Assembly (NCBI RefSeq): GCF_022601735.1
Contig: NZ_JAKUMM010000003.1
Span: 310,001-374,000 of the forward strand
Direction: 5' to 3'
Source: Atopomonas sediminilitoris
GTDB lineage: Bacteria > Pseudomonadota > Gammaproteobacteria > Pseudomonadales > Pseudomonadaceae
DNA: 64,000 nucleotides
Program-made: the position numbers and the translations under genes
Notes under the pieces: model-generated
Databases searched by the model: none
The model's input: the letters and a program-made list of their open reading frames with translations, nothing else
What the model was told of the DNA's origin: nothing
Shown here: one piece after another, positions 35,892-44,560 of the stretch
Numbering within the stretch: the stretch's first letter is position 1
Layout of the letters: each line of letters begins with the position of its first letter

Positions 35892-37421
35892 ATGGCCAAT
35901 CAAGCCCCACTCCCTAGCGATGAAACCCCTATCTATGACCTGTTGGTTGTTGGCGGCGGCATCAATGGTGTCGGGATTGCTGCCGATGCCGCCGGCCGAG
36001 GCTTGAAGGTTCTGTTGTGCGAACAACATGACCTGGCACAACACACCTCCTCGGCCAGCAGCAAGCTGATCCACGGCGGTCTGCGTTACTTGGAGCACTA
36101 CGAGTTTCGCTTAGTACGCGAAGCGTTGGCCGAGCGTGAAGTGCTGCTCGCCAAAGCCCCCCACATCGTCAAGCCAATGCGCTTTATCCTGCCGCACCGC
36201 CCGCATCTAAGGCCGGCGTGGATGATTCGTGCAGGCTTGTTCCTGTACGACCATCTGGGCAAGCGCAAACAACTGGGCGGCTCCAATGGCTTGCGCTTAA
36301 ACAGTGACAACCCGCTTAAGCCTGAGATGACCCGGGCGTTTGAATACTCCGACTGCTGGGTCGATGACGCCCGCTTGGTCGTCCTCAACGCCATGCAAGC
36401 ACGCGAACTGGGCGCCGATATTCGCACCCGTACTCGCTGCACCGGCGCCAAGCGTGAGAAAGGCCTGTGGAAAGCCACGCTCAATAGTGAAAACGGCCAA
36501 AGCCAACGTGTTTTTGCCCGCGCCTTGGTCAACGCCGCCGGCCCTTGGGTAGCGCGCTTTATTGGCGAAGATTTGCAACAGCGCTCGCCGTACGGCATCC
36601 GCCTGATCAAGGGCAGCCACATCATCGTGCCGCGCCTTGAAGGCACCGAGAAGGCCTACATCATGCAGAACGAAGACCAGCGCATTGTCTTCGTTATTCC
36701 TTATCTTGATCGCTTCAGCATGATCGGCACCACCGATGTGGAATACCGTGGCAACCCTGCTGAAGTGGCTATCAGTGAAGATGAAATCAGCTACTTGCTG
36801 CAGATCACCAACGCGCACTTCAAACAACAGCTGTCACGCGAAGATGTGCTAACAACCTTTGCCGGCGTGCGGCCACTGTGTGACGACGAATCAGACGAGC
36901 CGTCAGCCATCACCCGCGACTACACCTTGTCATTGCAAGCCAATCCCGGTGAAGCCCCGCTGCTATCGGTGTTTGGCGGCAAGCTCACCACTTACCGGCG
37001 TTTGGCGGAAAGCGCCATGAGCCAGCTGCAACGCTTCTTCCCCCATCAGCGCAGCGACTGGACCGCCGACGCCCCGCTACCCGGCGGCGAAGACATGAGC
37101 AACGCCGAAGCCCTCAGCCAGCAACTGCAACAGCGCTTCCCGTGGCTGACACCCAGCCTTGCCCACCGCTGGGCAACCACCTACGGCAGTCGGGCTTGGC
37201 AATGGCTCGACGGCGCCAACAGCCTCGACGATTTGGGGCAGCACATCGGTGCGGGGCTGTACACCCGCGAAGTGGACTACTTGCGCCAGGCCGAATGGGC
37301 CGTCAGCGCTGAAGACATCCTGTGGCGACGCACCAAGCTGGGTCTATCCATGACACGCCCGCAGCAACTGGCACTGGTGCATTACTTGGAACAAGCCAAT
37401 ACCCACTCCAACGCGGCCTGA
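35892..37421 (+). CDS. glpD: Aerobic glycerol-3-phosphate dehydrogenase
   Basis: 509 aa from the ATG at 35892, the family size; an in-frame extension to 35658 would cross the operator and the repeats and is rejected. GlpD is a membrane-bound FAD enzyme that oxidises glycerol-3-phosphate to dihydroxyacetone phosphate and passes electrons to ubiquinone. FAD-binding VVGGGINGVGIAADAAGRGL, SSKLIHGGLRYLEHYEF, the TTDVEYRG loop and FGGKLTTYRRLAE are all clear. Ends before a strong terminator. Confidence 0.96.
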   Translation: MANQAPLPSDETPIYDLLVVGGGINGVGIAADAAGRGLKVLLCEQHDLAQHTSSASSKLIHGGLRYLEHYEFRLVREALAEREVLLAKAPHIVKPMRFILPHRPHLRPAWMIRAGLFLYDHLGKRKQLGGSNGLRLNSDNPLKPEMTRAFEYSDCWVDDARLVVLNAMQARELGADIRTRTRCTGAKREKGLWKATLNSENGQSQRVFARALVNAAGPWVARFIGEDLQQRSPYGIRLIKGSHIIVPRLEGTEKAYIMQNEDQRIVFVIPYLDRFSMIGTTDVEYRGNPAEVAISEDEISYLLQITNAHFKQQLSREDVLTTFAGVRPLCDDESDEPSAITRDYTLSLQANPGEAPLLSVFGGKLTTYRRLAESAMSQLQRFFPHQRSDWTADAPLPGGEDMSNAEALSQQLQQRFPWLTPSLAHRWATTYGSRAWQWLDGANSLDDLGQHIGAGLYTREVDYLRQAEWAVSAEDILWRRTKLGLSMTRPQQLALVHYLEQANTHSNAA

Positions 37422-37447
37422 TTGGTCACTCGTCAGGCTCTTTCTGC

Positions 37448-37479
37448 TCCCGCCGGCTTACCACCGGCGGGATTTTTTT
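37448..37479 (+). terminator. Rho-independent terminator of glpD
   Basis: TCCCGCCGG (37448-37456), 7-nt loop, CCGGCGGGA (37464-37472), then seven T's. Confidence 0.93.
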
Positions 37480-37503
37480 ATTTTTAAACCTGCTAAAAAC
37501 ACA

Positions 37504-37526
37504 AACCCCGACACAAGGTCGGGGTT
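37504..37526 (-). terminator. Terminator of efp
   Basis: AACCCCGAC / GTCGGGGTT with a 5-nt loop, followed on the minus strand by a T-rich stretch (tgtgttttta). Confidence 0.85.
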
Positions 37527-37549
37527 CAGTGGATAGCGACGCGAGGACT

Positions 37550-38116
37550 TTAGCCCTTGGCGCGACCCTTGTACTCGTTGGTGCGGGTGTCGATTTCGAT
37601 CAACTCGTCGTTCTCGATGAACGCAGCAACCTGCAGCTCGAAGCCGCTAGACAGCTTAGCCAGCTTCATCACCTTGCCAGAAGTATCGCCACGCGCAGCC
37701 GGCTCGGTATAAGCCACTTTACGCACGATGGTGGTCGGCAGCTCGATGGAGATCACCGCATCGTTGTAGAACACGGCTTCGCAGACGTCTTGCATGCCGT
37801 CTTCGATAAAGTTCGCCACGTCACCCAAGTCTTCTTTTTCGACTTCGTACTGGTTGAACTCAGGATCCATGAATACAAACATCGGATCAGCAAAGTAGGA
37901 GTAGGTCACGTCCTTACGCTCAAGGATTACCGGCTCCAGCTTGTCGTCAGCCTTGTAGACCGTCTCAGTGGCGCGGCCATCGAGCAGGCTCTTCAGTTTC
38001 ATTTTAACAACAGCCGAGTTACGGCCAGACTTGTTAAATTCAGCCTTCTGGATTACCCATGGGCTGCCATCGATCAAGGCCACTTGGCCAGCACGGAACT
38101 CTTGTGCGGTTTTCAT
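37550..38116 (-). CDS. efp: Elongation factor P, arginine-32 type
   Basis: 188 aa, three OB-like domains. EF-P relieves ribosome stalling at polyproline. The tip of domain I reads NKSGRNSAV, with Arg32 at the modified position where enterobacteria have Lys34. This predicts rhamnosylation by EarP, whose gene is 39 bp downstream on the same strand's upstream side (38156-39298). The order earP then efp suggests they are expressed together. All other family landmarks ([20 protein letters not shown], the C-terminal [23 protein letters not shown] block) are standard. Confidence 0.95.
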   Translation of the reverse strand: MKTAQEFRAGQVALIDGSPWVIQKAEFNKSGRNSAVVKMKLKSLLDGRATETVYKADDKLEPVILERKDVTYSYFADPMFVFMDPEFNQYEVEKEDLGDVANFIEDGMQDVCEAVFYNDAVISIELPTTIVRKVAYTEPAARGDTSGKVMKLAKLSSGFELQVAAFIENDELIEIDTRTNEYKGRAKG

Positions 38117-38155
38117 ACGGTGTTTCCGATCAATAAAAAGGTGGAAAGCCGGGCA

Positions 38156-39298
38156 CTATAACCAAGCGGCGTAAAATTGCACCAACTTTAACGCAAGATC
38201 CTCTTGCGCAAGCAACCGCTCGCGCCACGCCAAGTGGTTTTTTTTCAATGCCGGCAAGCACTTAAGCAGCTCAGGCCAATTATCACGCATATCGGCATGG
38301 GCATTCCATTGGCGATGAGCGGCCAGCAAGCATGCCCGCGTGTTTACATCCGCCGACTCAAGATACCAGGCCAAAAAAGCCTCTAATTTGTCGAGGTGCG
38401 CGTCTTCTTCTTGCGGGTAGATGTGCCACAGCAACGGCGCTGGAGCCCATTGCGCTCGCACAAAAGAGTCCTCGCCTCGCACCGCGTTGAAATCACAACT
38501 CCACAGCAGCTGGTCGTAGCTGTCCTGCGGCAAAAACGGCAGCACCACCAACGTCAGCGCACCGCGCTGCACAACATCCCCGACAGACAAACTCGCCAAG
38601 CCGAGCGCCTGTGCGGCCGGCGCCAACAAGCGACCGGCCGGCAGCAACGCGACCACCGCTTGCGGTGAGACTTGCCACGCTTGCAGCAATGACGCCAACG
38701 GCGCACCGGCATAAGCAAATAAAGACACGTAACAAGCGTCTGCACACCAAGGCACGCCCAGCGTTTGTAAAAACGCCTGCCGCTCGAAAGCCGCTTGCTC
38801 GGGCAACACACTGGCCTCGCGCAACAGGCCGCCAGTAGCCGGTGTGAAGCCTGGAAAGAAAAAATACTTAGATAAGCCCTGCTGCGGCGATGCCAAGCCG
38901 TGGCAGTCGGCTACCCACGCCTCGGCACTGAGGTATTCCAGATTTAGCCACAGTGGCGCACGCTGCCCTTGTGTCGTCGCAGCTTGCCGCATAGTGGCGC
39001 AATAGCTCTCGGGTAGATTGCAGGCGAAAGCCTCAATCACCACATCAGCCGGCTGCACTTGCTCGACCTGCGCATCCCAACGACAGACCAGCACCCCACC
39101 AAGCGACTGCACCGCCAGCGAAGCATCGGCCGCAGGCAACAGGTGCGCCAACGCGGCCAAATCATCGACCCACAAGCGCACCTGCTGCCCATGCTCCACC
39201 ACTAACTGACGCGCCAAACGCCACGTCACGCCGATATCGCCGTAGTTATCCACCACCGCGCAAAAAATATCCCAGCGCGCGCTGGCCGGCGCACTCAT
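38156..39298 (-). CDS. earP: EF-P arginine rhamnosyltransferase
   Basis: 380 aa from the ATG at 39298, which overlaps the bcp stop (TGATG); a 24-residue longer reading runs into bcp. EarP (formerly DUF2331) transfers rhamnose from dTDP-rhamnose to Arg32 of EF-P. It is a GT-B enzyme: the N-terminal catalytic aspartates are visible as Asp17 and Asp21 in VVDNYGDIGV, and the C-terminal nucleotide-sugar site includes LPFLPQDSYDQLLWSCDFNAVRGEDSFVRAQWA (quoted in part: CDFNAVRGEDSFVRAQ). Its neighbour efp carries the matching arginine, a strong functional pairing. Confidence 0.93.
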   Translation of the reverse strand: MSAPASARWDIFCAVVDNYGDIGVTWRLARQLVVEHGQQVRLWVDDLAALAHLLPAADASLAVQSLGGVLVCRWDAQVEQVQPADVVIEAFACNLPESYCATMRQAATTQGQRAPLWLNLEYLSAEAWVADCHGLASPQQGLSKYFFFPGFTPATGGLLREASVLPEQAAFERQAFLQTLGVPWCADACYVSLFAYAGAPLASLLQAWQVSPQAVVALLPAGRLLAPAAQALGLASLSVGDVVQRGALTLVVLPFLPQDSYDQLLWSCDFNAVRGEDSFVRAQWAPAPLLWHIYPQEEDAHLDKLEAFLAWYLESADVNTRACLLAAHRQWNAHADMRDNWPELLKCLPALKKNHLAWRERLLAQEDLALKLVQFYAAWL

Positions 39299-39771
39299 CA
39301 CGCTTGTGCAAGCGCCTGTGCGGCCGCTAACACCTCTTCGACATGGCCTTTGACTTTGACTTTGCGCCACTCATGGCGCAGTACGCCCTTGGCATCGAGC
39401 AAAAAGGTGCTGCGCTCAATGCCTTCGTATTCACGGCCGTACAGTTTTTTCAGCTTGATCACATCAAACACGCGGCACAGCGTTTCTTCAGGGTCACTGA
39501 TCAACTCGAAAGGAAAAGTATGCTTGGCTTTAAAATTCTCATGCGTACGCAAGCTGTCTTTCGACACGCCAAAAATCAGCGTATTGGCCGCAGCAAAAGC
39601 CTCACTGTGGTCACGAAAGTCTTGGCCTTGCGTGGTGCAGCCTGGGGTGTTGTCTTTGGGATAAAAATAAATCACTACCTGCTTACCGTGCAGCGCGGCG
39701 CTATCCACGGACTGCGCACTGGTCGCTTCAGCGGTAAAAGCAGGAACAACGTGGTCGAGTGTTACGCTCAT
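39298..39771 (-). CDS. bcp: Thiol peroxidase, Bcp/PrxQ family
   Basis: 157 aa. It reduces hydrogen and organic peroxides with thioredoxin. The peroxidatic Cys45 in DNTPGCTTQ is intact. The usual resolving Cys five residues later is replaced by Gln50 (PGCTTQGQDF), leaving only Cys99 (ETLCRVF) as a possible partner, so resolution must be intermolecular, by Cys99, or by an external thiol. It is coupled to earP (TGATG) and lies 17 bp after gcvR. Confidence 0.93.
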   Translation of the reverse strand: MSVTLDHVVPAFTAEATSAQSVDSAALHGKQVVIYFYPKDNTPGCTTQGQDFRDHSEAFAAANTLIFGVSKDSLRTHENFKAKHTFPFELISDPEETLCRVFDVIKLKKLYGREYEGIERSTFLLDAKGVLRHEWRKVKVKGHVEEVLAAAQALAQA

Positions 39772-39788
39772 GTGGCCTCCTTAACGGT

Positions 39789-40346
39789 TTAACCGTGGGT
39801 CGGGCGCCACGGCTCGATAATCGCATCCAAGTTAAGCGAATCAGCAAAATCCAAAAATTGCTCACGCAGCCAGCTGATCTGAATGCCTTGCGGCAAGTTC
39901 ACCGTCAGCGTGGCCGTCATCAGCAAGGTGGCACTGTGCGGCGCTTGGTAGGTGTCGCAGGTCATCGCTTCCAGCTCAATGTTGTGCACCGCAAAAAACT
40001 GGCACAACTCATTGAGGATATCGGCGCGGTACGCCGCATTGGCGTACACCACATAGGGCAAGCCTGTGCTGCGCGGGCTATTGACCGGCGTGCGTAACAC
40101 ACTGACCTGCCAACCCAAACGCTTACCCAGCGGCGCGAGGCTGCCCTCAAGGCGCGCCAAGGCATCCCAGCTGCCGGAGGCCTGCACCACCAAGGCACCG
40201 GCTTGCGAATGGCGGCTCAAGCGCGAGGCGCTAATCGAGCAGCGCGCCTCTAAACATAAGCGGCACAATTCGCTGGCCATGCTGCGAGGATCATCCCCTA
40301 GGACGGTGATTAACAGCTGTTGCTCGCGGGGTGTTTCTTGGCTCAT
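39789..40346 (-). CDS. gcvR: GcvR-like tandem ACT-domain regulator
   Basis: 185 aa with two ACT domains (about 8-85, starting LLITVLGDDPRSMASELC, and about 96-175, YVVYANAAYRADILNELC). GcvR in E. coli binds GcvA to repress glycine cleavage genes when glycine is low. The gcvR-bcp pair next to dapA is a widely conserved arrangement. No DNA-binding domain. The role here is inferred from family and synteny. Divergent from dapA. Confidence 0.85.
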   Translation of the reverse strand: MSQETPREQQLLITVLGDDPRSMASELCRLCLEARCSISASRLSRHSQAGALVVQASGSWDALARLEGSLAPLGKRLGWQVSVLRTPVNSPRSTGLPYVVYANAAYRADILNELCQFFAVHNIELEAMTCDTYQAPHSATLLMTATLTVNLPQGIQISWLREQFLDFADSLNLDAIIEPWRPTHG

Positions 40347-40504
40347 AGGGGGCAGATTCGCTCAAGACATCGAAAAACGGTGGGCAAGGGTACCCAAAAG
40401 CATAGGCCTAGGAAACACACCACGCCCAGTCCGCGCTTGTCGGCAGCCTTTGTTGGCCAGTACCATTACGCCTTTCGTTTATACACCCCGCAGGAGTGGT
40501 TCGC

Positions 40505-41386
40505 ATGATTTGCGGCAGTATGGTGGCGCTGGTCACACCCATGGATGCACAAGGTCGTCTGGATTTGGACGCCCTGCACAAACTGGTGGACTTCCACCTG
40601 CAGGAAGGCACCAACGCCATCGTCGCTGTTGGCACCACAGGCGAATCCGCCACGCTGGACTTCGACAGCGAGCACATCGATGTGATTCGCCGCATCGTGC
40701 AGCAAGTGGCTGGACGCATCCCCGTGATCGCCGGCACCGGTGCCAACTGCACCCGTGAGGCCATCGAGTGGACCCAAGCGGCCAAAGAAGTTGGCGCAGA
40801 CGCCGCCCTCTTGGTCACCCCGTATTACAACAAGCCCACGCAAGAGGGCTTGTACCTGCACCACCGCGCCATCGCCGAAGCGGTCGCCATTCCGCAGATT
40901 CTCTACAACGTGCCAGGCCGCACCGCCTGCGACATGCTGCCTGAGACCGTCGAGCGCCTGGCCAAGATCAGCAATATCGTCGCCATCAAAGATGCCACCG
41001 GCAATCTGGAGCGCGGCAAAGAAATGCTCGAGCGCCTGCCCAAAGATTTCGCCGTCTACTCTGGCGATGATCCAACCGCGGTCGAGCTGATCCTGATGGG
41101 TGGCAAAGGCAATATTTCCGTCACCGCCAACATCACACCGCGTTTGATGAGCGAAATGTGCGCCGCGGCATTAGCCGGCGATGCCGATAAGGCCCGCGCA
41201 CTCAACGATCAAATGATGCCGCTGCATAAAAATCTATTTATCGAAGCCAATCCGATCCCAGCCAAGTTCGCACTGCACGAAATGGGCTTGATTCAGGAAG
41301 GGATTCGTTTGCCGCTGACCTGGCTCAGCCCGCGCTGCCAAGAACCGGTGCGCCAAGCGCTGCGTCAAACCGGCGTCATCGCCTAA
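40505..41386 (+). CDS. dapA: 4-hydroxy-tetrahydrodipicolinate synthase
   Basis: 293 aa from the ATG at 40505 (CAGGAG 8 nt upstream; an in-frame GTG inside that Shine-Dalgarno is rejected). It condenses pyruvate and aspartate semialdehyde, the first step of the lysine/DAP branch. TIM-barrel enzyme with the Schiff-base Lys162 (VAIKDATGN), Tyr134 (LYNVPGRT) and the GTTGE loop (residues 43-47). It starts the conserved dapA-bamC-purC block. Confidence 0.96.
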   Translation: MICGSMVALVTPMDAQGRLDLDALHKLVDFHLQEGTNAIVAVGTTGESATLDFDSEHIDVIRRIVQQVAGRIPVIAGTGANCTREAIEWTQAAKEVGADAALLVTPYYNKPTQEGLYLHHRAIAEAVAIPQILYNVPGRTACDMLPETVERLAKISNIVAIKDATGNLERGKEMLERLPKDFAVYSGDDPTAVELILMGGKGNISVTANITPRLMSEMCAAALAGDADKARALNDQMMPLHKNLFIEANPIPAKFALHEMGLIQEGIRLPLTWLSPRCQEPVRQALRQTGVIA

Positions 41387-41408
41387 TAAAAAGGATTTGG
41401 GGGAATCA

Positions 41409-42497
41409 ATGAAACACCTTGCCAAGCTGTCAGTACTCACCCTTGCCATCGCCGGCGCTTCCGGCTGCGGCTGGATCTACGGTGAGAAAGGCTATTTCCG
41501 CGATCGTAGCGATGACTACCTAAAAGACCGCGTGGTCGCACCGATGCAAGTACCGGCCGGCCAAGAAACACGCCCGCTCGATCCGCTGCTGGCCATCCCC
41601 AGCAACGTCTCGCTGCCGACCACCAAGCCCGGCGAATACGAAGTACCGCGCCCCACCGCCATGCGCATCAAAGAAAACAGCAGTGAGTTCAGCCTGCAAA
41701 AGCAAGGCGAGCGCCGCTGGGTGATTGCCCAACGCTTGCCGAGCGAGCTGTGGCCCGCCACACGTCAATTCTTTGATGACAACGGCTTCAACCTAACCCG
41801 CGAACGCCCACAAACCGGCGAGCTTGACGCCAGCTGGGTTGAACTAAGCCAGCTGAACAGCGCACTGCAAAGCCGCCTGCAAAGCCGCGTACAAAACCTC
41901 TCGCCGACCCAGCACCTTGCCGTGCGCATTGAGCCCGGCGTGCAGCGCAACACCAGCGAAATCCACGTCACCGCAGCTCCCAGCAGCGCCAGCCTTGAAG
42001 GCGCCCTGCTAGATGAGCTGATGCTAGCCCTGGCGCGCAATGAAGAGCGCGGCGGCTCCGTGTCGCTGTTGGCCGGCAATCAGCAGCCTAGCGGTCAATT
42101 CTTCGACAGCCCTGGTCGCGTCAACTACAGCGAAGACGGCAACGGCATGCCTTTGCTGAACCTTGATAGCGACTTCAACCGCGCGTGGTCCAGCGTTGGT
42201 CGTGCCTTGGAAGAAGCCGACATCCGCGTCGACGACCTCAACCGCACGCAAGGCATTTACTACATCAACATTGCCGAAGGCTCCCGCAAGAAAGCCGAAG
42301 AGAAAAAAGGCTGGTTCAGCGGCATGTTCTCCTCCGATGAAAAATACGACGAGAACACCCCAGGCGAGCGCTACCAACTGCGCTTGACGCAGTACGGCGA
42401 GCGAATCCAGATCAACCTGGAAAAGAGCATCGAAACCGCCGCGCCGGTCGACGTCTCGCGTGAAGTGCTGCAACGCATCCAAGAATACCTGTATTAA
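41409..42497 (+). CDS. bamC: Outer-membrane assembly lipoprotein BamC
   Basis: 362 aa from the ATG at 41409. A lipoprotein signal ends at the lipobox ASGC (Cys20), and the mature N-terminus (GWIYGEKGYFRDRSDDYLK) is the unstructured segment that binds BamD in the BAM complex. Two helix-grip domains follow (about 105-210 and 240-355). The C-terminal KGWFSGMFSSDEK segment is typical of pseudomonads. It lies 22 bp after dapA and is probably co-transcribed, as in E. coli (dapA-nlpB). Confidence 0.92.
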   Translation: MKHLAKLSVLTLAIAGASGCGWIYGEKGYFRDRSDDYLKDRVVAPMQVPAGQETRPLDPLLAIPSNVSLPTTKPGEYEVPRPTAMRIKENSSEFSLQKQGERRWVIAQRLPSELWPATRQFFDDNGFNLTRERPQTGELDASWVELSQLNSALQSRLQSRVQNLSPTQHLAVRIEPGVQRNTSEIHVTAAPSSASLEGALLDELMLALARNEERGGSVSLLAGNQQPSGQFFDSPGRVNYSEDGNGMPLLNLDSDFNRAWSSVGRALEEADIRVDDLNRTQGIYYINIAEGSRKKAEEKKGWFSGMFSSDEKYDENTPGERYQLRLTQYGERIQINLEKSIETAAPVDVSREVLQRIQEYLY

Positions 42498-42502
42498 ACC
42501 CC

Positions 42503-42532
42503 GTGGCGCGCCACAGGTCGCGCGCCACTTTA
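42503..42532 (+). terminator. Hairpin after bamC
   Basis: GTGGCGCGC (42503-42511), 8-nt loop, GCGCGCCAC (42520-42528), then tttaacc. Short T-tract. Confidence 0.6.
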
Positions 42533-42543
42533 ACCAGTAAAAG

Positions 42544-42574
42544 CAAGGGCTAGACTATCAGCGTCTGGCCCTTG
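42544..42574 (+). other. 12-bp hairpin in the purC leader
   Basis: CAAGGGCTAGAC (42544-42555), 7-nt loop, GTCTGGCCCTTG (42563-42574), with one G-U pair, starting 59 bp before the purC ATG. It could be a second terminator (weak tail ccatt) or a leader structure that controls purC. No PurR box is seen. Confidence 0.5.
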
Positions 42575-42602
42575 CCCATTAACCGCCCTGTGGAGACCCC
42601 CC

Positions 42603-43313
42603 ATGGAAAAACGTGACGAGCTGTACCGCGGCAAAGCCAAGTCCGTGTACACCACCGATGATGCCGACCGCTTGGTATTGCTGTTCCGTAACGACACCTC
42701 TGCTTTTGACGGCAAAAAAGTCGAACAGCTAGACCGCAAGGGCATGGTTAACAACAAATTCAACGCTTTCATCATGCAAAAGCTTGAAGAAGCCGGCGTA
42801 CCGACCCAGTTCGACGCCCTGCTCTCTGACAACGAGTGCTTGGTCAAAAAGCTGAAAATGATCCCCGTTGAGTGCGTGGTACGTAACTTCGCCGCGGGCT
42901 CCTTGGTGCGCCGTCTAGGCTTGGAAGAAGGCCTTGAGCTGAAGCCCTCAACCTTCGAGCTATTCCTCAAAGACGACGCTCTAGGCGACCCCTTCATCAA
43001 CGAATCGCACGTGCAAGCCTTCGGCTGGGCTACCCCAGAGCAATTGGCGCGCATGAAAGAGCTGTCGTTAAAGGTCAACCAAGTATTGAGCCAGCTGTTC
43101 GACGCCGCCGGCCTGCTACTGGTCGACTTCAAGCTCGAATTTGGCGTATTCCACGGCGACATCGTCCTCGGCGATGAGTTCTCACCCGACGGCTGCCGTC
43201 TGTGGGACAAAGAAACCCGCAAGAAGATGGATAAAGACCGCTTCCGCCAAGGCCTTGGCGATGTTATCGAGTCCTACGAAGAAGTCGCCAAGCGCATCGG
43301 CGTAGTGCTGTAA
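42603..43313 (+). CDS. purC: SAICAR synthetase
   Basis: 236 aa, the usual bacterial monomer size. It joins CAIR and aspartate with ATP in purine synthesis. Landmarks: [19 protein letters not shown] (nucleotide loop region), [28 protein letters not shown] and [22 protein letters not shown], with the conserved substrate-binding aspartates. GGAG lies before the ATG (tgtggagaccccccATG). Confidence 0.96.
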   Translation: MEKRDELYRGKAKSVYTTDDADRLVLLFRNDTSAFDGKKVEQLDRKGMVNNKFNAFIMQKLEEAGVPTQFDALLSDNECLVKKLKMIPVECVVRNFAAGSLVRRLGLEEGLELKPSTFELFLKDDALGDPFINESHVQAFGWATPEQLARMKELSLKVNQVLSQLFDAAGLLLVDFKLEFGVFHGDIVLGDEFSPDGCRLWDKETRKKMDKDRFRQGLGDVIESYEEVAKRIGVVL

Positions 43314-43334
43314 AAAAGCTTTAAAATCATCAGC

Positions 43335-43358
43335 CTGGCAGGGTGTCACACCCCGCCA
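43335..43358 (+). terminator. Hairpin after purC
   Basis: CTGGCAGGGTG / CACCCCGCCAG with a tca loop and one mismatch; no T-tract. It directly precedes the tRNA promoter. Confidence 0.5.
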
Positions 43359-43365
43359 GAGCTGT

Positions 43366-43371
43366 TATGAT
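43366..43371 (+). promoter_or_regulatory. -10 of the tRNA-Ser gene
   Basis: TATGAT followed 6 bases later by a GC-rich stretch (gcgcgccc), resembling a stable-RNA discriminator, and the tRNA gene 11 bp downstream. The -35 is unclear. Confidence 0.5.
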
Positions 43372-43381
43372 GCGCGCCCAC

Positions 43382-43471
43382 GGAGAGGTGCCGGAGTGGC
43401 CGAACGGGACGGATTCGAAATCCGTTGTACGGGAAACCGTACCTAGGGTTCAAATCCCTATCTCTCCGCCA
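43382..43471 (+). tRNA. tRNA-Ser, anticodon CGA
   Basis: 90 nt with the long variable arm of class II tRNAs. Acceptor stem GGAGAGG pairs with TCTCTCC (one G-U), discriminator G and encoded CCA. The anticodon stem ACGGA/TCCGT encloses the loop TTCGAAA, giving anticodon CGA (codon UCG). The T arm (GGGTTCAAATCCC) is standard. Followed by its own terminator and then by the accessory cassette-like region. Confidence 0.96.
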
Positions 43472-43489
43472 TATTTAGCTTAAAGATCA

Positions 43490-43525
43490 AGGGCTTAGTA
43501 GAAACCACTACTAGGCCCTTTTTCT
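43490..43525 (+). terminator. Terminator of the tRNA-Ser transcript
   Basis: GGGCTTAGTAG, loop aaacca, CTACTAGGCCC (one G-U), then TTTTTCTTT. Confidence 0.9.
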
Positions 43526-43878
43526 TTGCACAGGCTAATTTGGCGTAATCATGGGAGAATCCCCCTGCATTGACGTAACGAATGTACGCGACATAGAGTC
43601 GCTCTTGATGCCCCTTAGAGCTACAGATTGAGTCGTGGTCATATAGCACTCAGCCACAACGCAGCTACACGCCACTTTTCTGCGCGTTGCTTTACCGTTA
43701 ACTTTGGTATTTTGTTCTGACCACGCGGTGCCGTCTGCAGGTTCGCCGGCGGATTATTTGCGCTAAGCAATGAACGGTTTTGACAGCATGAATCGAGTCG
43801 CGAATAACTACTTAGGGCATCGTCCGCTTCGGTGTGAATCGCCTTTTCGTTTGGGTGTGGCCTGTACAAATTCACATC
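43526..43878. other. Stretch without a recognisable gene, before the attC-like site
   Basis: About 350 bp between the tRNA terminator and the first attC-like site. Short open frames exist on both strands (for example 43770-43955 plus, 43639-43875 minus), but none has a ribosome-binding site, family features or good composition. It may be a decayed gene cassette. Confidence 0.5.
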
Positions 43879-43950
43879 CTAACAATGCGCTCAACGCCGC
43901 TCACTTCGTTCGCTGGACCGCCAAAAGCTGCGCTTTTAGCGGCCTGTTAG
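43879..43950 (+). repeat. attC-like recombination site
   Basis: A 72-bp imperfect palindrome of the form seen in integron attC sites. Outer arms CTAACA (43879-43884) / TGTTAG (43945-43950), middle arms GCCGCT (43896-43901) / AGCGGC (43938-43943), and inner AAAAGC/GCTTTT (43923-43928/43932-43937), with unpaired bases in between. The end TGTTAGCTTAGG resembles, but does not fully match, the GTTRRRY core. The inner 17 bp GCTCACTTCGTTCGCTG recurs at 44839. It directly precedes the first cassette gene. Confidence 0.7.
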
Positions 43951-43967
43951 CTTAGGCGCAACTCGCT

Positions 43968-44510
43968 ATGCTGCTCCAGAAGACGACCTTTGAGCGCTTG
44001 CTTCCTGCCGCACCGAGCGGCACAGGCCTCCTCACTCAGACCAGTTTCGGGTTCGAGTCAAATCGCAAACGACATTTCGATGTCACCGTTCCCGGAAGCC
44101 CGAAAGTCGAGCAAGGTATGACAGTGATCGCACTTCTAGAAATACCGAACAATTGGAGCTCTGACAGTTTCTTGGGCTGTGTTAACTGCGCTGATGGATC
44201 TCTGGCTTGCGATAGCCCCGGCAAACTGTTTGGCATCGCCTTAGTGAACCTCTATTTCTCCATCATGTTTCCAGTCAGAGCCTACGATGTCGTTGCCACC
44301 CCTTCGAGTGCAGACCTAATCGCATTCCTTATAGCAATCCTGTTCGCCGGTTTTGCCTTACGGTTCTTTTATCTTTCCGCAAAAGCCTTTCTTGTCAAAA
44401 GAACACTTGTGACCGTTCGTGAGTTCATCAAGCCTACCGAAAAATTCGCGGCTAACACTTTGATCGAGAAGGATGCTTCGCCGCAAAGCGGCTCGCGCCC
44501 TTCACCTTGA
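43968..44510 (+). CDS. Cassette-borne hypothetical membrane protein
   Basis: 180 aa, starting 18 bp after the attC-like site, as cassette genes do. The middle (about 70-90) is moderately hydrophobic with four cysteines nearby (LGCVNCADGSLACD is a notable cluster with three), and there are two probable membrane segments (about 90-108 and 114-137), followed by a basic C-terminal region. No family is recognised. Codon use is less GC-biased than in neighbouring genes. The C-terminal end runs into a hairpin (GCCGC-aaa-GCGGC near 44481-44493). The start is uncertain, as no Shine-Dalgarno is evident. Confidence 0.6.
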   Translation: MLLQKTTFERLLPAAPSGTGLLTQTSFGFESNRKRHFDVTVPGSPKVEQGMTVIALLEIPNNWSSDSFLGCVNCADGSLACDSPGKLFGIALVNLYFSIMFPVRAYDVVATPSSADLIAFLIAILFAGFALRFFYLSAKAFLVKRTLVTVREFIKPTEKFAANTLIEKDASPQSGSRPSP

Positions 44511-44560
44511 TCGCTATGGGTATTTAAAATTGTCAATCGTCAACAATCGCAGAAATCAAT

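Noticed and set aside
42498..42602. PurR box before purC
   Set aside because: No ACGCAAACGTTTGCGT-like palindrome is present; only the two hairpins are seen.
43639..43955. Short open frames on both strands before the first attC-like site
   Set aside because: No ribosome-binding sites; the plus-strand frame ends inside the attC-like palindrome, and neither shows a recognisable domain.
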